This document shows, in pieces, positions 17,412 to 25,912 of a DNA stretch of 64,000 nt (its first letter is position 1; every line of letters begins with the position of its first letter). The notes beneath the pieces were generated by a model. That model did no database searches, was not told the origin of the DNA, and saw only the letters and a list, made by a program, of their open reading frames with translations. The DNA lies in assembly GCF_001053185.1 (NCBI RefSeq), contig NZ_CSTD01000001.1:1939009-2003008 (forward strand), written 5' to 3'. The stretch is from Mycobacterium bohemicum DSM 44277 (GTDB lineage Bacteria > Actinomycetota > Actinomycetes > Mycobacteriales > Mycobacteriaceae). A program made the translations under genes and the position numbers.

Positions 17412-19646
17412 GTGAGTCGCGAGCCCGAGAGCCGGCCGACACCGCTTACCGATCTGCGGGTGGTCGAGATCAGCGACCGGATAGCGGGAAGCTATTGCGG
17501 GAAGCTGCTTGTCGACGCCGGGGCCCACGTGTGCAAGTTCGAACCGCCGCAAGGGGATTGGCTGCGGCGCTACTCGGCGACGTGCGCACCGGTGCCGGAC
17601 GGTCCGGGCGGTCCGTGTTCGCCGTTCTACCGCTATCTGAACGCGGGCAAGCGCAGCATGACGCTGGCTCCGGATGACTCGACGCGTGTGAGCGCCGCGC
17701 TGGCCGGCGCCGACGTCGTGGTGGTCACCGCGGGCTTCCGGGGAGATCCGGCGGGCCCGCCGATCGCGATCGGCGGCGATCTGGGGGAGTACATGGGCGG
17801 GGTGTACGCCGCCTTCGGCGCGCTGGCGGTGCGCCGTCGCGTCGAGAACGGCGGCCCGGGGGAGCATCTCGACCTGTCCATGCTCGAGGCGATCACCACG
17901 ATGCAGAGCAGCGAGTGGCTGCATTCGGCGCTGCTGCGCGTCCCGCCGGTCCGCCGCACGCTCGAGGTGCCCTCGATCGAACCGGCCAAGGACGGCTACG
18001 TCGGAATCAGCATGGTCACCGGCCAGCAATGGCTGGACTTCTGCGCGATGGTCGGCTGCCCGCAGCTGGAGGAGATCGAACAGCTGCGCTTCCAGATCGG
18101 CCGCTGGCAATACCGCGACCTGATCCGCGAACAGATCCGCCCGTGGCTGGCCGAGCGGACCGTCGAGGAGATCGTCGAGCTCGGCCAGCTGTTCAGGCTG
18201 CCGATCGCGGCGCTGGGCAACGGCTCCACCATCCGGGACACCGAGTACGCCAGGCAGCGCGGCGCGTTCATCCGCAATCCCGCCGGCTTCCACCAGCCGC
18301 GGGCGCCCTGGCTCATGTCGCGGTGCGCCCCGGTTCCGCCGGGCGAGACGGTGCCCGCCGGCGCGAACGATGACGAGCGTTGGGAGTCAAGGACTTTCGA
18401 TGGCGAGCCGCTCCCGCGGGGGCTGCCGCTCTCGGGCGTGCGCATCATCGACCTGACGGCCTTCTGGGCGGGGCCCGCTGCCACGCACCTGCTGGCCGCG
18501 TTCGGCGCCGACGTCGTCAAGGTCGAATCGATACAGCGGCCCGACGGCATCCGGTACTCCGGCGGGATGCGCACCGACGTCGACGACTGGTGGGAGTACG
18601 GCTGGGTCTTTCACGCCATGAACACCAACAAGCGTTCGGTCACATTGGATTTGAGCTCCGATGAAGGCCGCGCCCTGTTCACCCGCCTGGTCTCGGACGC
18701 CGACGCGGTCATCGAGAACTTCTCGCCGCGGGTGATGGACCAGTTCGGGCTCACCGCCGACGTGCTGCTGCGGGCCAACCCCGAACTCGTCGTTGCCCGC
18801 ATGCCCGCGTTCGGGCTCGATGGCCCGTGGCGAGATCGCGTGGGCTTCGCACCCACCATGGAGCAGATCGCCGGCCTGGCGTGGGTGACCGGCGTGCCCG
18901 AGGCGCCGCCCGTGGCGCCCCGCGGGGCCTGCGATCCGCTGGCCGGGGTGCACGCCGCGTTCGCCGTGCTGGCCGCCCTGAGCTTTGCCGAGCGCACCGG
19001 CACGGGCCAGCTGGTCGAGCTGCCGATGCTCGAGACGGTGCTGAACGCCACCGCGATCCAGGCGATCGAATCCGAGGTCTTCGGCGAAACGCTGGGCCGC
19101 CGCGGCAACCGCGGCCACTGCGACGTGATCCAGAACCTTTATCGCTGCGCCGGCGAGGACGACTGGATCGCCGTCACCGTGCGCGACGACCGGCAATGGC
19201 GCGCGCTGGTCGACCTGATGGGTCAACCGGGGTGGTGCGACGACGGACTGGCGACGGTCGCGGGGCGGCGGGAGCGCGCCGACGACATCGACCGCCGGCT
19301 GGCGGATTGGTTCGCCGGGCAGCCGCGCGACCCCGCGGTCGAGCGTCTGGCGGCCGCCGGCATCCCCGCCGCGCCCGTGGTGTCGCCGTCACTGGTCACC
19401 GACAACCCGCAACTGCGTGCGCGCGGGTTCTTCGAAGCGTTGCACCATGCCAGCACCGGGACCAATCTCTACCCGTCGCCGCCGTTTGCGGCCCTCGCCG
19501 GTCAGCAAGCGTGGCTGCTGCGACCGCCGCCGCGGCTCGGGGAGCACAATGAAGAGGTACTGCGCGATCGGTGCGGTCTTACCGGCGACGATGTGAGCCG
19601 GCTTGCCGACGCCGGGGTGATCGGGACCCGGCCCAGGGGACTGTGA
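17412..19646 (+). CDS. Class III (CaiB/BaiF) CoA-transferase with two tandem domains
   Basis: 744 residues, about twice the usual family length, with two CaiB-like units (about 1-330 and 345-744). Each begins with the family's opening pattern: LTDLRVVEISDRIAGSYCGK, then GVRIIDLTAFWAGPAATHLL. In the first unit the expected catalytic aspartate lies in EHLDLSMLEAITT. In the second, the same place reads QLVELPMLETVLN, with Glu for Asp. The enzyme moves CoA between organic acids without ATP and would recycle CoA in the pathway. GTG start at 17412; divergent from the GntR gene across the motif. Confidence 0.88.
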   Translation: MSREPESRPTPLTDLRVVEISDRIAGSYCGKLLVDAGAHVCKFEPPQGDWLRRYSATCAPVPDGPGGPCSPFYRYLNAGKRSMTLAPDDSTRVSAALAGADVVVVTAGFRGDPAGPPIAIGGDLGEYMGGVYAAFGALAVRRRVENGGPGEHLDLSMLEAITTMQSSEWLHSALLRVPPVRRTLEVPSIEPAKDGYVGISMVTGQQWLDFCAMVGCPQLEEIEQLRFQIGRWQYRDLIREQIRPWLAERTVEEIVELGQLFRLPIAALGNGSTIRDTEYARQRGAFIRNPAGFHQPRAPWLMSRCAPVPPGETVPAGANDDERWESRTFDGEPLPRGLPLSGVRIIDLTAFWAGPAATHLLAAFGADVVKVESIQRPDGIRYSGGMRTDVDDWWEYGWVFHAMNTNKRSVTLDLSSDEGRALFTRLVSDADAVIENFSPRVMDQFGLTADVLLRANPELVVARMPAFGLDGPWRDRVGFAPTMEQIAGLAWVTGVPEAPPVAPRGACDPLAGVHAAFAVLAALSFAERTGTGQLVELPMLETVLNATAIQAIESEVFGETLGRRGNRGHCDVIQNLYRCAGEDDWIAVTVRDDRQWRALVDLMGQPGWCDDGLATVAGRRERADDIDRRLADWFAGQPRDPAVERLAAAGIPAAPVVSPSLVTDNPQLRARGFFEALHHASTGTNLYPSPPFAALAGQQAWLLRPPPRLGEHNEEVLRDRCGLTGDDVSRLADAGVIGTRPRGL

Positions 19647-19675
19647 GAACTGGGGGTTGAAGTGGAGGTTTATCG

Positions 19676-19867
19676 ATGCGCGTGACCGTCGACGCGAGTT
19701 CCTGTGAGGCCAACGGCTTCTGCGAATCGCTCGCGCCGGAAGTGTTCGAACTCGGTGACGCCGACGTCGTCCAGATCGCCGACGGCCCGGTGCCGCCGCG
19801 ACTGGAGATCGACGTGCGCGCCGCGGTGGACCAATGCCCCAAAGCGGCGCTGCGGCTGACCGACTGA
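19676..19867 (+). CDS. 3Fe-4S ferredoxin, P450 electron donor type
   Basis: 63 residues. The cluster pattern is C10-x5-C16 ... C54-P, with CEANGFC at the first two ligands and DQCPKAAL at the last. This is the single-cluster 3Fe-4S type that partners mycobacterial cytochromes P450. The residue inside the first loop is Asn13, a variable position in this family. A GTGGAGG ribosome site precedes the ATG. The P450 gene two positions downstream on the opposite strand is the obvious partner. No ferredoxin reductase is encoded in the window. Confidence 0.9.
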   Translation: MRVTVDASSCEANGFCESLAPEVFELGDADVVQIADGPVPPRLEIDVRAAVDQCPKAALRLTD

Positions 19868-19886
19868 CGGGGAGTGGAGTGCTTGC

Positions 19887-20321
19887 ATGCGAGACATGGC
19901 GAAGTATGCCGCGATGCGGCCCTACTTCGAGGTCGTGGCCGAGGCGCTGACGGGGTTGGTCGACGGGGCCGATTTCTTCGATGTGCACGCCGAGGATGTG
20001 GTGGTCGAGTTCGTCATCACCGTCCCGGATTACCCCCGCCGCATCGTCGGGCGTGAAGCCTTGGCCGAGCTGTACCGCGATTACGGCGAGTCGATCGTCC
20101 AGAGCGGCAGCAGCGACGTGCACCGCTATTACGACCCCGACAAGTCGGTGGTGGTTCTCGAGTACACGATGCATGGGACGGTGGTGCGCACAGGCGCGCC
20201 GTACGTCAACCGATTCATCTCGGTGATCGCGGTCAAAGACCGCAAGATCGTGCACTGGCGCGACTATCTGGACCCGTTGGCGGTGTTCGCCGCGTTCGGC
20301 GACGCGCCGGCGCCCTATTGA
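19887..20321 (+). CDS. SnoaL-like / NTF2-fold protein (144 aa)
   Basis: A small alpha+beta barrel protein with the NTF2-like pattern: an N-terminal helix, then FFDVHAEDVVVEFVI, PRRIVGREALAELY and a C-terminal strand pair with KIVHWRDYLDPLAVF. Family members act as isomerases, hydratases or cyclases, or only bind small hydrophobic molecules. It starts 19 bases after the ferredoxin stop behind GGGGAGTGGAG, so the two are probably one transcript. Substrate unknown. Confidence 0.8.
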   Translation: MRDMAKYAAMRPYFEVVAEALTGLVDGADFFDVHAEDVVVEFVITVPDYPRRIVGREALAELYRDYGESIVQSGSSDVHRYYDPDKSVVVLEYTMHGTVVRTGAPYVNRFISVIAVKDRKIVHWRDYLDPLAVFAAFGDAPAPY

Positions 20322-20322
20322 T

Positions 20323-21561
20323 CTAACGCCGCCCGGTGAGCGAGATTGCCATCTCGTCGTAGATCGACATGTTGGTCAGCAGGTTCGGGTAAGCCACCTT
20401 GGCCGGGCCCACCTCGATGCCGTCGCACCGCAGCAGCAGCTCGTCGAACACCGCCCGCAGTTCCGCGCGCGCCAGCATGGCGCCGAGGCAGTGATGCGGC
20501 CCGCCGCCGCCGAATGCCACGTGCGGGTTGGGCTGCCGGCCGATGTCGAAGGTGAACGGTGCAGGGAACACGTCCTCGTCGCGGTTCGCCGAACGCAGCA
20601 TCGACACCACCCGCTCGCCCTTCGCGATGTGCTGGCCGTCCATCTCGACGTCGACCTTGGCGGTGCGCGTCCAGTACGCGACCGGCGACGCCCAGCGCAA
20701 CACCTCCTCGACGGCGCTCGGCCGCAACGCTTCCCGCTCCCGGTACCGCTCGATCTGCCCGGGGTTCTCGGCGAACGCCTGCACCCCGATGGCCAGCGCG
20801 TTCTTGGTGGTGTCGCTGCCGGCGAACGCCAGCACGAAGAAGAAGAATTCGAGTTCGCTGGCGGGCAGGCTGAATTCCTCGCCGTCCTCGCCGGTGATCA
20901 CCGCGGTGGCCAGCGTGCTCCAGATGTCATCGGTTGGGCTGCGCCGCTTTTCGGCGGTGAGCTCCATCGCGTACCCGAAGATGGTGGCGTAGAGATCGGT
21001 GTAGTCCTGCTGCGCCGTGCGGGGGCCGGGAGAGTTGGCCTTGAGAATGCGGTCCAGGGAGTCGAAGATACGCGGCCGGTCTTCGTCCGGGATGCCGATG
21101 ATGTCGCCGATGACCGTCATCGGCAGGGCGTCGGCGACGTCCTCGATCCAATCGCCGCCGCCGTGGTCGAGCAACCGGTCGATCATCCGCGCGGCGCGCG
21201 CCCGGATGCCGTCCTCGAGTTTGGCGATCGCGCGCGGGTTGAACGCGGCCGAGATGAGCTTGCGCCGCTTGTTCAGCGCCGGCGGGTCCATGTTGATGAT
21301 CGTCGGGTACGACGCGAACATCCCGACCGGCTGGATCAGCGGGCCGTCCACCGCGGTGAAGGACTCGGCATCGCGATGCAGCCGCACGGCGTGCCGGTGT
21401 TTGGTCGCCACCCAGAACTCCCGCCGGACGGTTTCGGCCACGCCCGGCGTCAGATCGTGGCGGAACAGCGGCCGGCTGCGCCGCAACTCGGCGAACAGCT
21501 CGTCGGGAAAACCGTTGGACCACAAGGAGAAATCGGACAGATCCACTGCTGCGGCCGTCAT
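20323..21561 (-). CDS. Cytochrome P450 monooxygenase
   Basis: 412 residues with all P450 landmarks. The I-helix oxygen-activation motif is AFAGSDTTKNAL. The ExxR motif lies in SAVEEVLRWASP. The haem loop is HVAFGGGGPHHCLGAMLARA, with the cysteine ligand at about residue 358. It is soluble, as bacterial P450s are, and would take electrons from the ferredoxin encoded convergently. It is transcribed divergently from the KshA-like Rieske oxygenase with an island motif between them. CYP family and substrate cannot be named from sequence alone. Confidence 0.93.
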   Translation of the reverse strand: MTAAAVDLSDFSLWSNGFPDELFAELRRSRPLFRHDLTPGVAETVRREFWVATKHRHAVRLHRDAESFTAVDGPLIQPVGMFASYPTIINMDPPALNKRRKLISAAFNPRAIAKLEDGIRARAARMIDRLLDHGGGDWIEDVADALPMTVIGDIIGIPDEDRPRIFDSLDRILKANSPGPRTAQQDYTDLYATIFGYAMELTAEKRRSPTDDIWSTLATAVITGEDGEEFSLPASELEFFFFVLAFAGSDTTKNALAIGVQAFAENPGQIERYREREALRPSAVEEVLRWASPVAYWTRTAKVDVEMDGQHIAKGERVVSMLRSANRDEDVFPAPFTFDIGRQPNPHVAFGGGGPHHCLGAMLARAELRAVFDELLLRCDGIEVGPAKVAYPNLLTNMSIYDEMAISLTGRR

Positions 21562-21608
21562 CTGAAACCCTGCTCCTTCGGATCTGCCTGGCGTCGCGTT
21601 GACGTTCT

Positions 21609-21625
21609 ATGCTTAAGATAGTAAA
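21609..21625. promoter_or_regulatory. Island operator motif, copy 3 (P450 / Rieske promoter)
   Basis: ATGCTTAAGATAGTAAA on the + strand, the most divergent copy. Its TTAAGATAGTAAA aligns with CTAACATAGCAAA of other copies, and AAGATAGTAAA also occurs at 14924-14934. It sits between the P450 and the Rieske oxygenase genes. Confidence 0.45.
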
Positions 21626-21655
21626 AATAGACCTGGTCGTCGAATTGGAGTGCTC

Positions 21656-22783
21656 GTGACGGACACAATTTCGGACGCGGCGTCGGATCCTGCAAGCGAT
21701 CCTTCAGAACGAGAATTCGGGCAGGCCGGCATCGCGCTCTCGACCTACCGGTTCCCGACGGGCTGGTTCATCGTCGGCTTCGCCTCGGACCTGGCGCCCG
21801 GCCAGGTCAGGCGCGCGCACTACTTCGGCGAGGAACTCGTCATCTTCCGCACGGAGTCCGGCCGGGTGCACGTGACGGACGCCTACTGCCAGCACCTCGG
21901 CGCGAACATGGGCGTCGGGGGCACCGTCGAGGGCGAGAACATCGTCTGTCCCTGGCACGGCTGGCAGTGGCGTGGCGACGGCACGAACGCGCTGATTCCG
22001 TACAGCAAGATCGGCTGCAAGAACAACGTGCGGATCCGCACGTATCCGAGCATGGAGTGGTACGGCTTCATTCTGGCCTGGCACGAGCGTCACGGCCGCG
22101 AGCCCTACTGGCGGCCGCCGGTGCTGCCCGAACTCGAAACCGACGAGTACTACCCGTTGCACCCGCACAGCCAGATGCTCAACCGGGTGAAGGTGCACCC
22201 GCAGATGATCATCGAGAACGCGGCCGACCCCTACCACGTGCAGTACGTCCACAAGGCCGCCAATCCGGCCACCACCGCGTCGTTCGAGGTGTCCGGGTAT
22301 CACCTGCACGCCACCGTCAACGCACATTTCGGCGGTGGCCGCGCGTCGACCTGGCTGACGCCCAACGGGCCTGTCGACGCCAAGATCATCTACGACAACT
22401 ACTCGCTGGGACTGGGCGTGGTGCGCTTCCCCGGCGACCTGGTGGCCACCGTCCAGGTGACCGGTCAGACGCCGGTCGACGAGGACTACACCGACTACTT
22501 CTACACCCAGGCATCGATTCGTGAGCCCGGCGACGGCGGCGACGTGCCCACCGGGCGCGCCGCCAAGTTCCTTGCCCTCCAGCAGGAGGTGATCAAGCAG
22601 GACTTCTTCACCTGGGAGAACATGAAATACCTGGAGAAGCCGAACCTCGCGCCCGAAGAGGCGCACGACTACGCCGCCCTTCGCCGCTGGGCGCACCGCT
22701 TCTACCCCGGGCCGCAGGCATCCCCCGACGACTTCGGCTACACCGCCGACGGCGAGCCGGACCCGGCGGCCGCGCGAGCCTGA
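21656..22783 (+). CDS. Rieske non-haem iron oxygenase, KshA-like terminal oxygenase
   Basis: 375 residues. The Rieske 2Fe-2S cluster is held by YCQHLGANMG (C78, H80) and VCPWHGWQW (C98, H101). The mononuclear iron site is the D-x2-H-x4-H pattern in ENAADPYHVQYVHKA. The layout resembles KshA, the 3-ketosteroid 9-alpha-hydroxylase oxygenase. It needs a flavin/plant-ferredoxin reductase, which is not encoded here. GTG at 21656 was preferred over GTG at 21650 because GGAG lies five bases upstream. A polycyclic substrate is suggested, not shown. Confidence 0.88.
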   Translation: MTDTISDAASDPASDPSEREFGQAGIALSTYRFPTGWFIVGFASDLAPGQVRRAHYFGEELVIFRTESGRVHVTDAYCQHLGANMGVGGTVEGENIVCPWHGWQWRGDGTNALIPYSKIGCKNNVRIRTYPSMEWYGFILAWHERHGREPYWRPPVLPELETDEYYPLHPHSQMLNRVKVHPQMIIENAADPYHVQYVHKAANPATTASFEVSGYHLHATVNAHFGGGRASTWLTPNGPVDAKIIYDNYSLGLGVVRFPGDLVATVQVTGQTPVDEDYTDYFYTQASIREPGDGGDVPTGRAAKFLALQQEVIKQDFFTWENMKYLEKPNLAPEEAHDYAALRRWAHRFYPGPQASPDDFGYTADGEPDPAAARA

Positions 22784-22794
22784 CCAGCGGCCCG

Positions 22795-24390
22795 ATGAAT
22801 CCCCAGCGGGGGCAGCGGCTCGGCCCCCCCGACTTCGGCGTCGACCGTTTCACGGTTCCCGCGGTACTGGACCGGCGCGCCGAGCAGCACCCCGACCGGG
22901 TGATGATGTCGATCGCGGGCACCGCGGTGACGTTCGAAGAAATGCGGCGGCGGTCCCGCGCGGCCGCCGGCGTGCTGGCCGGACTGGGCGTGGGCCGAGG
23001 TGACTGCGTGGCCCTGTTCACCGCCACCTGCCCGGAATGGGTGTACTTCTGGCTGGGCGCGGCGCGCATCGGGGCCGTCAGCGCGGCGGTGAACGCCGCC
23101 AGCAAGGGAGAGTTCCTGCTGCACACGCTGCGGCTGGCGCGCGCCAAGGTGGTGCTGACCGATGCCGACCGGCGACCCCGCGTCGACGAGGTCGCCGCGT
23201 CGGTGGCCACGCTGAGTGCTGTTGTGGTGCAAGATGATTCGCTGACCGCGGCCCTGTGCTCCGGTCCCGAGCCGCCCGCGGCCGGCAGCGCCGCGGGGGA
23301 GGGCGACGTGGGCGCGCTGTTCTACACCTCGGGCACCACCGGGCCGTCCAAAGCGGTGGCGACGAGTTGGCACTACCTGTTCTCGGTGGCGGCGACCGTC
23401 GCGTCGGCCTGGCAGTTCGGCGCCGGGGAGGTGGTGTGGACGGCGATGCCGCTGTTCCATCTGAGCGCGGCGCCCACCGTCCTGGCGCCGATGCTGGTCG
23501 GTGGAACGACGGTGCTGGCCAAGGAGTTTCACCCCGGCGCGGTCTGGGACGACATACGCGCCCACGGCGCGATCGGGTTCGCCGGCGCGGGCGCGATGGT
23601 GTCGATGCTGCAGAACCTGCCCGCCGACCCGCGCGACGCGGACGTTCCGGTGCGCTTCATCTCCGCGGCGCCCATCGACGCCGGCTCCTACCGCGCCATC
23701 GAAAAGCGTTACGGCTGCCGCATCGTCACGATGTACGGCATGACCGAGGCCTTTCCCATTGCGGTCAAGTCGGTTGCCGACGACGGCGTCCCCGGAACCT
23801 CGGGCCGGCCGAACCCGAATCTCGAGGTGCGCATCGTCGATTCCGATGGCAATGAGCTACCCGCGGGCGCCGTCGGGGAGATCGCCTGCCGCCCCAGGCA
23901 CCCGCACGTGATGAGCGAGGGGTACGTCGGCGAGGGCGACGGCGCGCTGCGCGTGGTTGCCCACCCGGAGTGGTTCCGCACGGGTGACCTCGGGCGCCTC
24001 GATGCCGACAACAACGTGACCTACGTCGACCGCCTCAAGGATTCGTTGCGCAGGCGCGGCGAGAACGTCTCCTCGGTGGAGGTGGAGAGCGTCGTACGGC
24101 GCCACCCGGCGGTCGCGGACGCCGCGGTCGTCGGCGTGCCCAGCGAACTCGGTGAGGACGACATCCTGTTGATCGTGGCGCCGCGCCCCGGCGCGGCGGT
24201 GGACTGCGCGGAACTGCTCGACTTCTGCGCGGCCCGGATGCCCTACTTCTGCGTGCCGCGCTTCGTCGAGACCGTCGATCAGCTCCCCACGAACGCCGTT
24301 GGGCGCGTGCGGAAGGACATCCTGCGCGCCAGGGGCCTGACCGACGGCGCGTGGGATCGGGAGGGACAGGGATACAACGTTCGCCGTTAA
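22795..24390 (+). CDS. Acyl-CoA synthetase (class I AMP-forming ligase, FadD-like), second copy
   Basis: 531 residues with YTSGTTGPSKAVATS (AMP/P-loop motif), TMYGMTEAFPIAVKS, RTGDLGRLDADNNVTYVDR and KDSLRRRGENVSS, with a C-terminal NAVGRVRKDI where the catalytic lysine lies. It starts 12 bases after the Rieske gene and is probably co-transcribed. Sequence differs strongly from the ligase at 9228-10727, so the two probably activate different acids of one pathway. Confidence 0.9.
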   Translation: MNPQRGQRLGPPDFGVDRFTVPAVLDRRAEQHPDRVMMSIAGTAVTFEEMRRRSRAAAGVLAGLGVGRGDCVALFTATCPEWVYFWLGAARIGAVSAAVNAASKGEFLLHTLRLARAKVVLTDADRRPRVDEVAASVATLSAVVVQDDSLTAALCSGPEPPAAGSAAGEGDVGALFYTSGTTGPSKAVATSWHYLFSVAATVASAWQFGAGEVVWTAMPLFHLSAAPTVLAPMLVGGTTVLAKEFHPGAVWDDIRAHGAIGFAGAGAMVSMLQNLPADPRDADVPVRFISAAPIDAGSYRAIEKRYGCRIVTMYGMTEAFPIAVKSVADDGVPGTSGRPNPNLEVRIVDSDGNELPAGAVGEIACRPRHPHVMSEGYVGEGDGALRVVAHPEWFRTGDLGRLDADNNVTYVDRLKDSLRRRGENVSSVEVESVVRRHPAVADAAVVGVPSELGEDDILLIVAPRPGAAVDCAELLDFCAARMPYFCVPRFVETVDQLPTNAVGRVRKDILRARGLTDGAWDREGQGYNVRR

Positions 24391-24436
24391 GTTACTTCAA
24401 TGTTACGTAAATGGTCTTAAGTTACGTTATTGTTAC
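24391..24436. promoter_or_regulatory. Four phased GTTAC direct repeats
   Basis: GTTAC starts at 24391, 24402, 24421 and 24432: two pairs, each with an 11-base start-to-start spacing, and the pairs are 30 bases apart. Both pairs are preceded by TTAA. The first begins right after the ligase stop codon. Tandem pentamers on one helical turn are typical of OmpR-type response regulators (GlnR, MtrA and PhoP sites). This probably controls the four rightward genes from 24484. Confidence 0.55.
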
Positions 24437-24483
24437 GTCGGCTCGTAATTATCGGCTACGCCCGGGAGAGGCTGGGAGCACAG

Positions 24484-24909
24484 ATGACGATGACCTATCA
24501 GGAACAGCAAATGCTGCAGGAGGCCATGGGGCGCGCCGCCATCCTGGACCTGTGCGCCCGGCACAATCGGGCCTATTCCGACGGGGACCGCAACCGCTGG
24601 CTCGCCACATTCCGCCACTCGGGCGCGACCTACACCCGCGACGGCGAGGTGTTCAAAGACCTGCGCTCCGCCTTCGACGGCGGCGAGAGACAGCGCTTGG
24701 TCACGCTCGACCATGAGATCCGCATCGACGGTGTCAACGCGGTACAGCGCTGTGTGGCGGTGCTTTTCGAGACCATCTACGGCGACACGACGGTGCGCGC
24801 CACCGGGCTGTTCCACGACACCCTGATCTATGAGCGGGGCAACTGGTACTTCACCTCCCGCGAGCTCGCCTGGGATTCGACGCCGAGCAGGCATCCGCTG
24901 GTCATGTGA
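24484..24909 (+). CDS. SnoaL-like / NTF2-fold protein, second copy (141 aa)
   Basis: A 141-residue SnoaL-like protein with an N-terminal helical stretch (AAILDLCARHNRAYSDGD), then RWLATFRHSGATYTRDGEVF and the C-terminal strands LFHDTLIYERGNWYFTSREL. It has no clear sequence likeness to the one at 19887 beyond the fold pattern. The ATG at 24484 follows GGGAG. It is the first gene after the phased GTTAC repeats. Related proteins in aromatic or terpenoid clusters act as dehydratases or isomerases, but no catalytic residue can be assigned here. Confidence 0.8.
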   Translation: MTMTYQEQQMLQEAMGRAAILDLCARHNRAYSDGDRNRWLATFRHSGATYTRDGEVFKDLRSAFDGGERQRLVTLDHEIRIDGVNAVQRCVAVLFETIYGDTTVRATGLFHDTLIYERGNWYFTSRELAWDSTPSRHPLVM

Positions 24910-24922
24910 GCGCCGCCGATAC

Positions 24923-25465
24923 GTGAATCAGGGCCCTGTCGGCCAGGTGAGCTACCGGCTCGCCTTCGGCACCTACGAGGACGCGCTGAGGATGGTCGGC
25001 GCGACGGGCGAACCGCGGACCGCGGCCACCCCGGTCAGCGGTGCGCGCATCCAGCTGTTCGCCTCGATGATCCAGGACGGCAACCGTTCCTACTGGGACG
25101 CCGAGTTCGCCCGGCAGCGGTGGGGCGGCCTGCTGGCCCCGCCGGCCCTGCTCATGGGGTGGCTCATTCCCCCGCCGTGGGAGCCGGGCGGCAGGCGGCC
25201 CGTGGCCTCGATGGTGCTGAGCGTGCCGCTGCCCGGGACCACGTTCATCAACGCGGCCAACGACGTCGAGTTCTTCGAGCCCATTGTCGAAGGCGACGTG
25301 CTGACCGTGGTCGAGGAACTGGTGTCGGTCTCGCCGGAAAAACGGACCCGGCTGGGTGTCGGTCATTTCGTGGAGACGCTGGAGACCTATCGCCGTCGGG
25401 ACGGGGCAGTGGTCGCCACATCCCGCAACACGCTGTTCCGGTTCACTCCCGAGGGGGCTTCGTGA
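24923..25465 (+). CDS. MaoC-like / FAS1-type hot-dog dehydratase subunit (180 aa)
   Basis: 180 residues resembling the N-terminal half of MaoC-like dehydratases: an early helix, then WGGLLAPPALLMGW, FINAANDVEFFEPIVEGD and GHFVETLETYRRRDGAVVA. The GxxxxPxxxxxxx region and the PIVEGD turn are typical of the substrate-binding hot-dog that lacks its own catalytic pair. Its stop overlaps the next gene as GTGA, and the next protein is also hot-dog sized, so the two probably form a heterodimeric enoyl-CoA hydratase. GTG at 24923 is the likely start. Confidence 0.78.
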   Translation: MNQGPVGQVSYRLAFGTYEDALRMVGATGEPRTAATPVSGARIQLFASMIQDGNRSYWDAEFARQRWGGLLAPPALLMGWLIPPPWEPGGRRPVASMVLSVPLPGTTFINAANDVEFFEPIVEGDVLTVVEELVSVSPEKRTRLGVGHFVETLETYRRRDGAVVATSRNTLFRFTPEGAS

Positions 25466-25911
25466 CCGACCTGTGCTGGAACGACGTCGCCGTACCCGTC
25501 GAGCTGCCGGAGGTGACCGACCACATCGGCTACCAGCGGGTGGTGGAGAACGCCGGGGCGACCTGGGACTACTTCCCCGGCCATTTCGATCCGGAATACG
25601 CTCGCAGCCAAGGCAATCCGACGATCTACGTCAACACCATGCATCTTGCGGGGTTCGCCGACAGGGTCGCGACCGACTGGGCGGGTCCGAGCAGCCGTGT
25701 CGTGCGCCGCTCCATGCGGCTGGCGGGTTCGGTGTTCGCCGGGGACACGATGGTCGGCCGTGGCCGGGCGGTGGCCAAGCGGCGGGACACCTCGGTCGAA
25801 CCGCCCCGCTGCCTGGTCGACATCGAAATCCAGGTGACCAACCAACACGGCGCGCTGTGCTGCCCGGTCGAACTGACCCTGCAGATGCCGGAGGGGCCGG
25901 ATACCGACTGA
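25462..25911 (+). CDS. MaoC-like hot-dog protein, partner subunit (149 aa)
   Basis: 149 residues, GTG start overlapping the preceding stop by four bases. It has the hot-dog layout with PGHFDPEYARSQGNPTIYVN before the central helix and RRSMRLAGSVFAGDTMVGRG afterwards, as in R-specific hydratases. Asp and His of the hydratase motif may be in YFPGHFDPEYA (candidate only). With the preceding gene it could hydrate the unsaturated acyl-CoA made by the acyl-CoA dehydrogenases. The gene converges on the aldehyde dehydrogenase with one base between stops. Confidence 0.75.
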   Translation: MTDLCWNDVAVPVELPEVTDHIGYQRVVENAGATWDYFPGHFDPEYARSQGNPTIYVNTMHLAGFADRVATDWAGPSSRVVRRSMRLAGSVFAGDTMVGRGRAVAKRRDTSVEPPRCLVDIEIQVTNQHGALCCPVELTLQMPEGPDTD

Positions 25912-25912
25912 G

